Shown: in pieces, positions 7,271 through 16,359 of the stretch
How positions within the stretch are numbered: position 1 is the first letter of the stretch
Layout: every line of letters starts with the position of its first letter
NCBI GenBank assembly: GCA_947631625.1
Contig: CANRMA010000006.1
Location: 62,001-126,000 of the forward strand
Reading direction: 5' to 3'
Source: an uncultured Lachnospiraceae bacterium
Lineage (GTDB): Bacteria > Bacillota > Clostridia > Lachnospirales > Lachnospiraceae
Length of the DNA: 64,000 nucleotides
Made by a program: the position numbers and the translations under genes
The notes under the pieces: model-generated
Databases searched by the model: none
The model's input: the letters and a program-made list of their open reading frames with translations, nothing else
What the model was told of the DNA's origin: nothing

Positions 7271-8480
7271 GATTAAAAAAGTATTTTCAAAAAAGGGCGG
7301 AAAAACTGCAATTTTAGCGCTTCTGTTATTATTGGCTGTGACCTGTTTTTTTGCCACGGATGTTGTTTATGTGAATGAAAAGGGAATCGAGGAAACCGGT
7401 TATGCTGCTGTATCTAAGCTGCGCCATGAGATAAACGAATGGGAAGGGTATCTGGATGAGGATAAGCTGCGGCAGGCAATTGAGGAGAATATCCGCATAG
7501 AACAGACTCCGGAAGCGCAGTCCAAGGATTGGCATATGAACAATATAGCTTATAGTTGGAAACAAGGTTTCAGCAGGATACGCGATCTTTTGAATTATTC
7601 ATTTGCTTCGGGGTTCAGGGAATATGATTATTACAGGGCAGACAGCCTGAAGCCTGAAGATGCGCCGCGCTTTTATGAGAACCGGATAAGGCTCTTAAAG
7701 GAATGGCTTGAAAAAGATGAGACGAAATATATGTTTTCCGAAGCGGAAAAGGCTTATCTTATAAAGCAGTATGAAGAGCTGGAGACGCCGTTTTACTATG
7801 ACTATATGGAAGGCTTTGTAAATCTTTTGGAGTATTCGCCGACGATTATCATGATTACGGTACTTATTATAGGATATGTTGTCGCCGGAATTTTTGCAAA
7901 CGAGTTTATCTATAAAGCTGATCCGGTATTTTTTTCCTCATACTACGGAAGAAATAAGGCTGTTGCGGCAAAAATTAAAGCAGGATTTAATATTTATACA
8001 ATAATATACTGGATAATATTGCTTCTATATTCAACCATTGTGCTAATGTATTTGGGGACCGACGGTTGGAACTCTCCCATTCAGGCAGACATGAGCGGGT
8101 GGAAATGCTTTTACAATATAAAGATGTGGCAGGCTTATCTGCTTACCGTATCAGGAGGCTATGTGGGCGGTCTGTTTATGTGCTTTCTGGCTATGTATGT
8201 ATCCGCCAGAACCAGGTCGTCGGTTCTGGCGGTCATGGCGCCGTTTGTACTTATCTTTATTCCTTCGTTTATAAGCAACATAGACAGTCCGGTCATAAAT
8301 AAAATTCTGGGACTTTTGCCGGATCGCTTGCTGCAGGTGAATGAGCAGCTTAAATATTTTGATCTGTATCAATTAGGCGGGCACGTAACCGGAGCCGTCC
8401 CGATACTGTTTATTGTATACGGGACGGCAGCGCTTTTACTTGTGCCGGCTATGTATATTGCATACAGGAAAAAGCAGTAA
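7257..8480 (+). CDS. ABC transporter permease
   Basis: The protein has 407 residues. One N-terminal membrane helix (TAILALLLLLAVTCFF) is followed by a large extracytoplasmic domain of about 170 residues. A cluster of about five helices then begins near residue 200 (IIMITVLIIGYVVAGIF). This one-plus-five layout is typical of ABC-2-like permeases of Firmicutes export systems. Its ATG at 7257 lies 14 bases inside the ATPase gene, with GGCAGGTG as ribosome-binding site. The substrate is unknown; linkage to a sigma factor and LytTR genes suggests a peptide or envelope-stress exporter. Confidence 0.85.
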   Translation: MVRYEIKKVFSKKGGKTAILALLLLLAVTCFFATDVVYVNEKGIEETGYAAVSKLRHEINEWEGYLDEDKLRQAIEENIRIEQTPEAQSKDWHMNNIAYSWKQGFSRIRDLLNYSFASGFREYDYYRADSLKPEDAPRFYENRIRLLKEWLEKDETKYMFSEAEKAYLIKQYEELETPFYYDYMEGFVNLLEYSPTIIMITVLIIGYVVAGIFANEFIYKADPVFFSSYYGRNKAVAAKIKAGFNIYTIIYWIILLLYSTIVLMYLGTDGWNSPIQADMSGWKCFYNIKMWQAYLLTVSGGYVGGLFMCFLAMYVSARTRSSVLAVMAPFVLIFIPSFISNIDSPVINKILGLLPDRLLQVNEQLKYFDLYQLGGHVTGAVPILFIVYGTAALLLVPAMYIAYRKKQ

Positions 8481-8497
8481 TTATTGATCTCAGCGCT

Positions 8498-8962
8498 TTA
8501 GTTTAGCCTGTATATCATAAAGTTTAAATAGGCCGCAAACAGGCACCATGCCAGATACGGTATCTGAAGATATGCTGCCGTCGGACTTATCTTATAAAAG
8601 CGGTATATCATAACCGCAATCAGAACGATCAAAACTAACAGCCATAAAAATGCAAACAGAAAGCGGTTGGCGCCAAAGAATATTATGCTCCAACAGAAAT
8701 TGAAGAAAAGTTGGAGCGCGTATACCGTTAGCGCTTCGCTCTTATACGGGCTGTCGGAAACGTATATAAGATATGACGATATGCCCATTAAAATATAAAG
8801 TATAGTCCAAACGATAGGAAAAACTATACCGGGAGGGCTTATAGCAGGCTTATTGATCTGAGAGTAAATGGTCGTGCCGCCGCTTAAAAGCGCCGAGAGT
8901 GTTCCGACGGCAACGGGAATAAGTATGGCGATTATGAGTTCACTGCTGATCTTTGTTTTCAT
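8498..8962 (-). CDS. TspO/MBR family tryptophan-rich membrane protein
   Basis: The 154-residue protein has five hydrophobic helices and the family landmarks: PAISPPGIVFPIVWTILYIL, then FFNFCWSIIFFGANRF and a late YLAWCLFAAYLNF. TspO proteins bind tetrapyrroles and other hydrophobic ligands and take part in stress responses. The gene faces the ABC permease tail to tail with 17 bp between the stops. It appears monocistronic. Confidence 0.9.
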   Translation of the reverse strand: MKTKISSELIIAILIPVAVGTLSALLSGGTTIYSQINKPAISPPGIVFPIVWTILYILMGISSYLIYVSDSPYKSEALTVYALQLFFNFCWSIIFFGANRFLFAFLWLLVLIVLIAVMIYRFYKISPTAAYLQIPYLAWCLFAAYLNFMIYRLN

Positions 8963-9803
8963 GATGAGTCTCCGGGTTTTACTTTTGGTTCATAATATTT
9001 TTAATTCATAATATGAAAGTTTTAAGTAATAAATACTCAATTATAATAAAATTAATATGGTTTTGCCACCTCTTAAAATGTAAGATGGTATATAAAATGT
9101 CTGATGTAATTATGCAATTTATAATTATGCCGGAGCAGGATAAAAAGGGGTTATATAAATACCATTTTAAAACGTAAATGCATTAACTAAAAAGCACAAT
9201 AATTTTATAATCAGTTTTTCCTACAATATAATGCGTATAATTATGATATAGATAGTTGTTAAACAGTCATCCGGATTTTCAGGTTGAATCGAGAATTGTA
9301 TTATTAATAAGATTTTTGAAAAAAAAGATATAATATGAGGTGGTTGGACTGTGCAGAAAAAAATTATTTTGAAACCCATATTTTCATATGATATTAAAGC
9401 AATGGAGTGAGTATTTACAACATTTTTCATATATTGCACTAGGTCTGCAGAGATACTATAACGACTTAAATCAGACTTGGGCGGATATAGATATATAGTT
9501 ATGTGACATAATGTATTACATAGAATCTTACAATCTGAATTAAGAAGACAGCCTACGCATGATAGGGCTGTTATAAGAGTATATAAAGTAGTGTAAGAAT
9601 GTGAAAGGCAAGATATGGAGTTGAATGTTTTCAAGACTTAACATGAACAAATGGAGATATTAGTTTTTTAAATAGCATACTGAAAGATAAGACCTTTAGT
9701 ATGGTTTTATGGTTGTTATTATCAAATACTACACTTATTGTCTGTAGATTTTTTGTCTGCTGCAAAATAGAATATATTACAATATTTGGAGGTGTAAGCC
9801 AAG
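8963..9803. other. AT-rich intergenic stretch at the left edge of the restriction island
   Basis: No convincing gene is present; the open frames here are low-complexity and lack ribosome-binding sites. The stretch is clearly more AT-rich than the flanking core genes. Near its right end lie a direct repeat TTGTCTG at 9738 and 9753 (15-bp register), which may be the operator of the following controller gene. The 14-mer GTTATTATCAAATA at 9715-9728 recurs on the far side of the island at 13992. Confidence 0.6.
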
Positions 9804-10016
9804 ATGGATATAGTAAAAGTATTTGGGACAAATCTCAGAAAATATAGAAATGAACTTGGCGTATCTCAAGAGAAGTTTGCCGAGATGTGTGGATTACACC
9901 GAACTTATATAAGTGACGTTGAACGTTTTCAGCGTAGTATTGCCTTAGATAACGTTCAAAAAATTGCAGATGCCCTTGGAATTGAGACATACAGACTTTT
10001 TATAGAAGAAAGGTAA
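9804..10016 (+). CDS. XRE-type helix-turn-helix controller protein of the restriction-modification locus
   Basis: This 70-residue protein is essentially one helix-turn-helix domain (LRKYRNELGVSQEKFAEMCG, then LHRTYISDVERFQRSI). Length and sequence match the C (controller) proteins of type II restriction-modification loci, which time nuclease expression after methylation. A GGAGG precedes the ATG, and the nuclease gene starts 5 bases after its stop. A repeated TTGTCTG upstream is a possible binding site. Confidence 0.88.
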   Translation: MDIVKVFGTNLRKYRNELGVSQEKFAEMCGLHRTYISDVERFQRSIALDNVQKIADALGIETYRLFIEER

Positions 10017-10021
10017 AAATT

Positions 10022-10885
10022 ATGAGAAATCAAATTAAGCAAATTGTTATAGAAGAATTCTCTAATCTTATTAAGCTTATTGAAGCGGATTTTTACTATA
10101 ACTATAAACGTAAGGTTAATAATTTCCTTTTAAGTCAAATGGATGAAAGAATAACTGCAAGCATGGTCTTTGTAAGCAGTTTTGAATCAAAAAGCGGATT
10201 TGCTATTGAAACATGTGCAAAGCGTATAGCAAGACTGACTTTTGGTGAAGAGAATGTGCCATCAATTGTTAATCCCCGCAACTTGAAACACAATATCGAC
10301 CCATCTACTGTTTCTGGTCAAATTGTTGTGACAGATGTTGATACCCACAATGGTGATTTAAGAGGGGAAATAGCTTCTTTTAGAGCTAACAATGAAGCAA
10401 CCGGTAAAGGAAAGAAACGTGAGGAAAGTAAGGTAACACATGCAACATGCAAAACAATCCTCCTGCCGCTTGCCTTAAAATATCGTAGTAGGCAGATACA
10501 TATTAAGCCTGTTGACTTAGCTTTTTATGATGGTACAACGTGGAATATTATGGAATTAAAGGCTGGTGGTGATTTGGACAGCTCGAATGCTCCGTCAAAC
10601 GTTGAAAAACTATTAACAATCTATGTGGACATGGGTATAGAAAATTGCAAGGCTTATTTTGCTACTCTCTATAACAAAGATGGCGAAGGAAATACATGGA
10701 CTGGTGCAGTAAAAAAGCACTTAAATTATCCATCAATGTTTTTGATTGGTGCAAAGTTTTGGGAAAGAATTCTTCCTGATGAAATAACTTATGAGGAATT
10801 CACGGAAATTTATCGTGAGGCATTAGAGGAAATAGATTTAAATAAACACATTAACGATATGATAAGTGAGTGTATCGGAGAATAA
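10022..10885 (+). CDS. Type II restriction endonuclease, TdeIII-like PD-(D/E)XK fold
   Basis: The protein has 287 residues. A helical N-terminal part (residues 30-75, with ERITASMVFVSSFESKSGFA) is followed by a nuclease core with VDLAFYDGTTWNIMELKAGG: D, then E-x-K, at about residues 162-180, the PD-(D/E)XK active site. The C-terminal FLIGAKFWERILPDEITYEE resembles the end of TdeIII-family enzymes (FW, then TYEEL). I recall that family as GGNCC-cutting, but the neighbouring methyltransferases are amino-methylating types, so a different target is likely. It is followed without a gap by the methyltransferase gene and would cut unmethylated foreign DNA. Confidence 0.7.
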   Translation: MRNQIKQIVIEEFSNLIKLIEADFYYNYKRKVNNFLLSQMDERITASMVFVSSFESKSGFAIETCAKRIARLTFGEENVPSIVNPRNLKHNIDPSTVSGQIVVTDVDTHNGDLRGEIASFRANNEATGKGKKREESKVTHATCKTILLPLALKYRSRQIHIKPVDLAFYDGTTWNIMELKAGGDLDSSNAPSNVEKLLTIYVDMGIENCKAYFATLYNKDGEGNTWTGAVKKHLNYPSMFLIGAKFWERILPDEITYEEFTEIYREALEEIDLNKHINDMISECIGE

Positions 10886-11584
10886 ATGTTAAGATTAATT
10901 AACAAAGATTGTATGGAGTATATGAAGAGTATTCCAAACAATTCTATAGATTTAATACTTACTGATCCGCCATACAATATTGCTCAGTACTCTACCGGAA
11001 ATATTCCTCTACCCGGAAGGAATGCATTAAATAATGATATTGCGGATTGGGACAATGTACCATTGGAGCCAAAAGATTTTTTATATGATTTCAAAAGGAT
11101 AATAAAACCCAATGGTAACATATTTGTTTTTACAAGCTATAACTTAATTGGTAAGTGGCATGAGGTCTTTGACAGCGAGTTTGATACATTTCAATTCTTT
11201 ATCTGGCACAAAACTAACCCGGCACCGAAAATTTATAAGAACGGATTTTTGAATAGTTGCGAAATGATAATTTGTTTATGGAATAAAGGCCATAAATGGA
11301 ATTTCTCAACACAAAATAAAATGCATAATTTCTTTGAGACACCAATCTGCATGCCGCCGGAAAGATTAAGAAATCCAAAACATCCAACACAGAAGCCGGT
11401 AAAACTATTATCTCATATTATTAATATTGCTTCTAATCCGGGTGATATAGTATTTGATCCATTTATGGGTGTAGGTTCCACAGGAGTTGCCGCAAAAGAA
11501 TGTGGTCGTCAATTTATCGGTTGTGAAATTGTCAAAGAATACTATGATGCAGCGTGTTTACGGATGGGGGGTAACTCATTATGA
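10886..11584 (+). CDS. Beta-class DNA N4-cytosine/N6-adenine methyltransferase
   Basis: The 232-residue protein has the catalytic motif IV near the N-terminus (LILTDPPYNIA, about residues 26-36). The AdoMet-binding motif comes after it (PGDIVFDPFMGVGSTGVAAK, about residues 190-210). This order defines the beta class, like DpnA. KHPTQKP before the second motif is also typical. It begins at the base after the nuclease stop and overlaps the HNH gene by ATGA. It would protect host DNA at the site recognised by this locus. Confidence 0.9.
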   Translation: MLRLINKDCMEYMKSIPNNSIDLILTDPPYNIAQYSTGNIPLPGRNALNNDIADWDNVPLEPKDFLYDFKRIIKPNGNIFVFTSYNLIGKWHEVFDSEFDTFQFFIWHKTNPAPKIYKNGFLNSCEMIICLWNKGHKWNFSTQNKMHNFFETPICMPPERLRNPKHPTQKPVKLLSHIINIASNPGDIVFDPFMGVGSTGVAAKECGRQFIGCEIVKEYYDAACLRMGGNSL

Positions 11585-12327
11585 GAATAGAAGAAAAGTC
11601 TTTAATTCTCCCAACTCTTTATATAATAAAAAGGGATGGGGCAACTTCAACATCAGATTTAATCAAGGAACTCACAGCAGTATTTAACCCAATGGGAGAA
11701 GATGCTGCAATTCTATCTGGTCGCAACGACACAAAGTTTTCTCAAAAAGTACGTAATTTAAAATCTCATCGTGATAGTAACCAGATGAATATTTATACTG
11801 ATATAAACTCTGTTGGGAAATATACTCTTACAGCGAAGGGAGAAGAATATCTGGCTGAAAACATTGAACAGATTGAATACCTTTTTTCTAATAAATTTTT
11901 ATCAAACGAAGTAGTTGAGTTAGTTTCAGCTGTTGAAAAAACATATGGCAAAAAACGTAAAGTTTATGTATACAGCGAAGATGCTATGGTTGTTGAAGGC
12001 AAAATTTCTTCCAAAGAAACTATAGTTAGGAAACGTTCTAAAAAGCTTAGGGCTGCAGCAATTGAGCATTATCGTCAACTCGATGGTAAAATTTATTGCG
12101 CTGTATGTGGTTTTTGCTTTGAGAATAGGTACGGTGACATCGGGAAAGATTTTATTGAAATACATCATGAAAATCCTGTGTATCAGTACTCAGATGAAGG
12201 CTTCGAGTCTTATATGTCAGAGGCTGTGAAAAAAGTTATACCGCTATGTTCGAACTGTCATAGAATGATTCATCATGATAGAAAACGGCCCATTTCAATT
12301 GATGATTTAAAAAAGCAGCTCAAATAA
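11581..12327 (+). CDS. HNH endonuclease with N-terminal winged-helix-like domain
   Basis: The product has 248 residues. The first 100 (LPTLYIIKRDGATSTSDLIK, then GKYTLTAKGEEYLAEN) resemble the winged-helix module found at the start of Mrr-like and HNH restriction enzymes. The C-terminal part is a zinc-finger HNH nuclease: CAVCGF at about residue 178, the catalytic IEIHHENP, then LCSNCHRMIHHD. The 4-bp overlap with the methyltransferase gene places it in the same operon. It may be a second nuclease of the system or a modification-dependent enzyme. Two nucleases in one type II operon are unusual. Confidence 0.85.
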   Translation: MRIEEKSLILPTLYIIKRDGATSTSDLIKELTAVFNPMGEDAAILSGRNDTKFSQKVRNLKSHRDSNQMNIYTDINSVGKYTLTAKGEEYLAENIEQIEYLFSNKFLSNEVVELVSAVEKTYGKKRKVYVYSEDAMVVEGKISSKETIVRKRSKKLRAAAIEHYRQLDGKIYCAVCGFCFENRYGDIGKDFIEIHHENPVYQYSDEGFESYMSEAVKKVIPLCSNCHRMIHHDRKRPISIDDLKKQLK

Positions 12328-12331
12328 AAGA

Positions 12332-12361
12332 TGCCGCACTTGCTAGTGTGCAGGAGCGGCA
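12332..12361. terminator. Inverted repeat between convergent island genes
   Basis: TGCCGC (12332-12337) pairs with GCGGCA (12356-12361), with an inner CAC/GTG pairing. It lies between the convergent HNH and Dam-class genes. No long T-run follows on either strand, so termination efficiency is uncertain. Confidence 0.4.
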
Positions 12362-12369
12362 GTAATGCT

Positions 12370-13488
12370 TTATACCGGCATATTCGTTATTATTAAATGT
12401 TCAACATTACGTTCATTTCTGCTTCGTACATTATATGTATAGGTCTTGTCAAAGCAAAGTATATTGAAATCTTTTTCATATAAAGAATAAATAAAGTCGG
12501 TGTTTTTGATTATTAATATGAATTGTGCTTTTGTCCTTTTTAAAGCATTTGCAAGACGCTGTTGATCCATCTGTGTGAAATCTTTACCCTCATAGTCGGA
12601 AAAGTCAGTGTCATACGGGGGGTCTAAAAACATAAAGTCTTTTTCGTTTAGTTCAACTGATGCAAAGAATTCATCGAAGTCTTTGCAATAAATTTCAGAC
12701 TGTGAAAAAAGCTGTTTTGTATTTTGGTTAAAAATATCGTTTACTTTTGCCCTAAAATCTTTTCGGTTATAAGACATGCCTCCATATGGTATATTAAATT
12801 CACCTTTACTATTGTATCGGAACATGGAACCATAACAATATTCTCGAATGAAATAAAAGTTAGCAATGCGATATTCTTTGCTTACCGTTTCAATACGATT
12901 TAATAGAATATCATTGTAGATATTTCTAAAATACATATATGTGCCGCTTGTGAAACCGGTTATAAGATTTTCTTTTAAATCTTCATCACTGAAAGGTGCC
13001 TTTTGCTCATTTTTTATTGTTCGATGCATTTTATCCAAGGCATTTGAATATAACTCTTTTTTATATTTTGAATCGTCCTTTATAAGGTCATTTACAGCAT
13101 AGGCCGTTAAGCTGTTAAAGAGTTGATTTACATACTTATTCAACTCTGTTTCACAATTGTCATTTTTGTCTTTGATACCACTGTATATAGACAATAAGCT
13201 ATTATACCTTTTGTCACAATAACTTAATATATCATCAAATAAAACACAATAATCAAGAAGGAATTTCTTAAAATCGGTGCTTTGTTCTTTGACTAATGTG
13301 TAGAAGTCAATTAAATCTGTTGAGATATCATTGATTATTGCAACTTTAGGATTTAAGTAGAAGAACATTGCACCGCCGCCGAAGAATGGTTCAATATAAC
13401 GATTATATTCTGGAATTAAATGTTCAATATATTTGATCTCACGAGCTTTGCCCCCGGGCCACTTAATTAATGTATTAACGTTGCTCAT
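12370..13488 (-). CDS. Dam-family (D12, alpha-class) DNA N6-adenine methyltransferase
   Basis: The 372-residue protein opens with motif X (LIKWPGGKAREIKYIEHLIP), then motif I (YIEPFFGGGAMFFYL), and later the catalytic FLDPPYDTDFSDYEG (about residues 290-304). This order is that of the alpha-class D12 adenine methyltransferases. The middle recognition region is long, so it is larger than classical Dam (about 280). It is convergent with the restriction operon. A second methyltransferase of another class suggests an asymmetric recognition site needing a separate enzyme per strand, or a different protective role. Confidence 0.9.
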   Translation of the reverse strand: MSNVNTLIKWPGGKAREIKYIEHLIPEYNRYIEPFFGGGAMFFYLNPKVAIINDISTDLIDFYTLVKEQSTDFKKFLLDYCVLFDDILSYCDKRYNSLLSIYSGIKDKNDNCETELNKYVNQLFNSLTAYAVNDLIKDDSKYKKELYSNALDKMHRTIKNEQKAPFSDEDLKENLITGFTSGTYMYFRNIYNDILLNRIETVSKEYRIANFYFIREYCYGSMFRYNSKGEFNIPYGGMSYNRKDFRAKVNDIFNQNTKQLFSQSEIYCKDFDEFFASVELNEKDFMFLDPPYDTDFSDYEGKDFTQMDQQRLANALKRTKAQFILIIKNTDFIYSLYEKDFNILCFDKTYTYNVRSRNERNVEHLIITNMPV

Positions 13489-14229
13489 TATTTTTCTCCA
13501 TTATTAATATGCGCAATTACACTGACTACATCCCATTTAAATTATGAGCATATTCTAAATATTATATCCATTTAGACTTGTTTACCACGTCATACTTTGT
13601 CCATTATAGATTTGGATGTTCCAGTAAATTTCATAATATAATATATGCTGCTTGCAAATCGTGCTTATAACGCAACTTTTGAATAACGTCATAATATTCT
13701 ATTAGCAAACAGAGATTGCAAAGGTTGACAATTGGGTATTGCCTAGTAGTGGAATAATCTGAACCACGCCATGGTAGATATACTATAGTGTAGGTATGAA
13801 CGATAGTGTTTACTTTACAAGCATGTTCATATTACGGAAACTAGACTGCCTTATATAATATTTTTAATACGATAATAGTATAAAGTATAATTGCATCGCA
13901 AACAAGAGCAAATTTTATAACCTACAAAATTTCATAACTTGTGATTGATGTATTTTTTGAAAATATATATAATTACCAATTTTTGGTCGCTGTTATTATC
14001 AAATATAACTATTGCCAAAATCACTTAAAATTGATATGATATAGGAAACTAAAATTTAAAAAATAGTTTCCGCATCAAAAATAAACTATTAAAAAACAAA
14101 ATATTAAAGTACAAAATATTAAAATACTAAATTATTTTACATATAACTGCGGAAAGTTTATTTATATAAGATTATTTTCTGCCGCATGGGATATTTTGCT
14201 GAATAAACATATAAGGTTGGGGATTATAA
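13489..14229. other. AT-rich non-coding stretch at the right edge of the restriction island
   Basis: About 740 bp with no supportable gene on either strand. It contains the 14-mer GTTATTATCAAATA (13992-14005) that also occurs left of the island, and a short run of related ACAAAATATTAAA words at 14096-14130. The high AT content suggests horizontally acquired or decayed DNA. The last 60 bases should hold the TetR gene promoter, but I see no strong -35/-10 pair. Confidence 0.6.
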
Positions 14230-14814
14230 ATGGAGATCAGAGAAACAATATTGGAAGGCGTCATTAAGGCGTTTAACCAAAAAGGTCTGAAATTTACAAT
14301 GGATGATGTCGCAAAGATACTCGGAATGAGTAAGAAGACTATCTATACGGTTTTCAGCGATAAAGAGTCCATGTTTTACGATATGGTCGAATATATGTTC
14401 GATCACATCAAGGAGAGCGAGAGGCGTATCGCGGCAGATGAAACGCTTTCCACAAAAGAGAAGATAAGGCGTATACTGGGCGTTATGCCGGAGAGTTACA
14501 GGAATGTGGATTTTCGGAAACTGTATCTGTTAAAGGACAAATATCCTGCGATATATAAACAGGTGGAAATAAGACTTGAGAGCGGCTGGGAGGAAACGAT
14601 AGCGCTGCTTGAACAGGGTATCGAAGAAGGCTGTATACGTAATGTGCATATACCCATAGTAAAAATGATGCTTGAAGCCTCTTTGGAGCAGTTTTTTCAA
14701 AGGGATATACTCATAAATAACGATATTACTTATATCGATGCGCTGAATGAAGTAGTCGGGATCATTATGGACGGTATTCTGGCGGATAACGGTAAAGAAC
14801 GGGCAAAACAATAA
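14230..14814 (+). CDS. TetR/AcrR family transcriptional regulator
   Basis: The 194-residue protein has an N-terminal TetR helix-turn-helix (residues 6-50: FTMDDVAKILGMSKKTIYTV). An all-helical ligand-binding domain follows. It is the first gene of a run with a GT-B-like protein and a sugar symporter, starting 46 bp upstream of the former. It therefore probably represses or senses for that cluster. The ligand is unknown. Confidence 0.9.
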   Translation: MEIRETILEGVIKAFNQKGLKFTMDDVAKILGMSKKTIYTVFSDKESMFYDMVEYMFDHIKESERRIAADETLSTKEKIRRILGVMPESYRNVDFRKLYLLKDKYPAIYKQVEIRLESGWEETIALLEQGIEEGCIRNVHIPIVKMMLEASLEQFFQRDILINNDITYIDALNEVVGIIMDGILADNGKERAKQ

Positions 14815-14860
14815 AAAGGTCGATTTAATTATCATTAATTATAATACAGGGGGTAATGAA

Positions 14861-16357
14861 ATGGAAGAAAGATCAAGAGAAATATTTGGGAATCCGGTTG
14901 CGGAGACGACCTACAAAAAGGCTTTAAGATCCAAAGAAAGGTATGCAAGGAAATTTGGCGACGATACACAGGTGAGCTATCCTGTTTTGATCAGTCCAAA
15001 CGAGCATATAGGTGATATCCTCGGAGTTAAGGATATTAAGCTTTCGACTCCCGACAATGTGGATTCGGATGCGCAGGCAGACGGTGAAGGATTTGATACC
15101 CAAAAAGGTCTTATAGTCGGAAACATCCGTATGGGCTTCGGGCATTACCGTATATCTATGGCGATCGCTTCCGCTGCCAATTCAATGGGTTATGTGCCGT
15201 ATTGGATGGACTTAAATTCATTTGAACAGACTACCTGCACAGGCGTGATCAGCGCACAGAATGATTTGTATTCTTTGGGTTCAAGACTGTCCGGTAAGAG
15301 TAGACTTTTTAACAAATTTGTCTGGGAGCCTATCAATTACGAGGGTTTCCGTAAGCTTAGCTACAATGCGGCGGACCAGAAAAACGCCGAATTAATGGCT
15401 CCGGTTTACCGTAATGTACCACACGAAATTCCGGTTATCGCAACTCACGTATGGCCTGCGCAGGCAGCTATACACGCCGGCATGGAGAGAGTTGTAAATG
15501 CCATTCCGGATAACTGGCCAATGGCGCTTCATTTGTCGGAGGGCAGTATTCACACTGTTCAGACTCATTTTGCATATCAGGGATATCGTATACTGAACGG
15601 TATGAAGGGCAAATCGGTGTTAAGACCTATGCCGGAGGAGGATTTATTTTATACGGGACATTATATAGACCATGAACTGGTAAGTAATATAGAAGCCGAC
15701 TGTGAGGCGCGTAAGAAGCGCAAGGCGGATAAAAAGCCCCTGCGTTTCCTGCTTACCATAGGCGGGGCCGGAGCGCAGAAAGAAATCTTTGCGGCTATCA
15801 TAAAGTATCTGCTTCCTGCAATCAGAAAGAAAAAAGCGGCGCTATATATAAATGTGGGAGATTACCGTAACGTCTGGGAAGAACTTTTAAAGGAAATACC
15901 CGAACTTTCGACTATTGCAACAGAGCATTTTAACGATTGGGAAAATACTAAGGCTTTTGCAAACGAAGCCCTCAGCAAAGATGTGGAAGGCATACATGGT
16001 TTTTATCATGAGAATATATTTGAAGCCGTATATTGTACCAATCTGCTTATGAGAAGCTGCGACGCGCTTGTTACCAAGCCGAGCGAACTGGCGTTCTATC
16101 CGGTGCCTAAGCTTTTTATAAAACGTGTGGGCGGCCATGAGCAGTGGGGAGCGATACATTCCGCGGAACTTGGGGAAGGTACGCTTGAATGTGAAGATAT
16201 TGCGCATACTATACAGATGATAAGATTGTTTATCAAGGATAAGAATTTTCTCAATGATATGTGCGACAATATCATAAAAAACAAGGCAGCAGGAATATAC
16301 GACGGAGCATACCGCGTTGTTGAACTGGCTATGGAAAAAAATACGAGGGGGGAGTAG
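14861..16357 (+). CDS. GT-B fold glycosyltransferase-like protein (MurG/diacylglycerol glucosyltransferase-like)
   Basis: The product has 498 residues. After a polar N-terminal 85 residues comes a nucleotide-sugar-type Rossmann start (LIVGNIRMGFGHYRISMAIA, about residues 86-105), like the GHxxxA loop of MurG and MGDG-synthase-like enzymes. The second half begins RFLLTIGGAGAQKEIFAAII (about residue 295), the GGxGA loop that binds the donor phosphate in GT-B enzymes. A later ALVTKPSELAFYPVPKLF resembles the donor-binding signature. A GPH symporter follows 2 bp after its stop, and it lies in a TetR-led cluster. Acceptor and donor are unknown; a lipid or cell-wall glycosylation role is possible. 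Confidence 0.65.
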   Translation: MEERSREIFGNPVAETTYKKALRSKERYARKFGDDTQVSYPVLISPNEHIGDILGVKDIKLSTPDNVDSDAQADGEGFDTQKGLIVGNIRMGFGHYRISMAIASAANSMGYVPYWMDLNSFEQTTCTGVISAQNDLYSLGSRLSGKSRLFNKFVWEPINYEGFRKLSYNAADQKNAELMAPVYRNVPHEIPVIATHVWPAQAAIHAGMERVVNAIPDNWPMALHLSEGSIHTVQTHFAYQGYRILNGMKGKSVLRPMPEEDLFYTGHYIDHELVSNIEADCEARKKRKADKKPLRFLLTIGGAGAQKEIFAAIIKYLLPAIRKKKAALYINVGDYRNVWEELLKEIPELSTIATEHFNDWENTKAFANEALSKDVEGIHGFYHENIFEAVYCTNLLMRSCDALVTKPSELAFYPVPKLFIKRVGGHEQWGAIHSAELGEGTLECEDIAHTIQMIRLFIKDKNFLNDMCDNIIKNKAAGIYDGAYRVVELAMEKNTRGE

Positions 16358-16359
16358 GC

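Noticed and set aside
9221-9634. 137-residue minus-strand open frame in the AT-rich gap
   Set aside because: Low-complexity, AT-driven composition, no ribosome-binding site and no recognisable domain.
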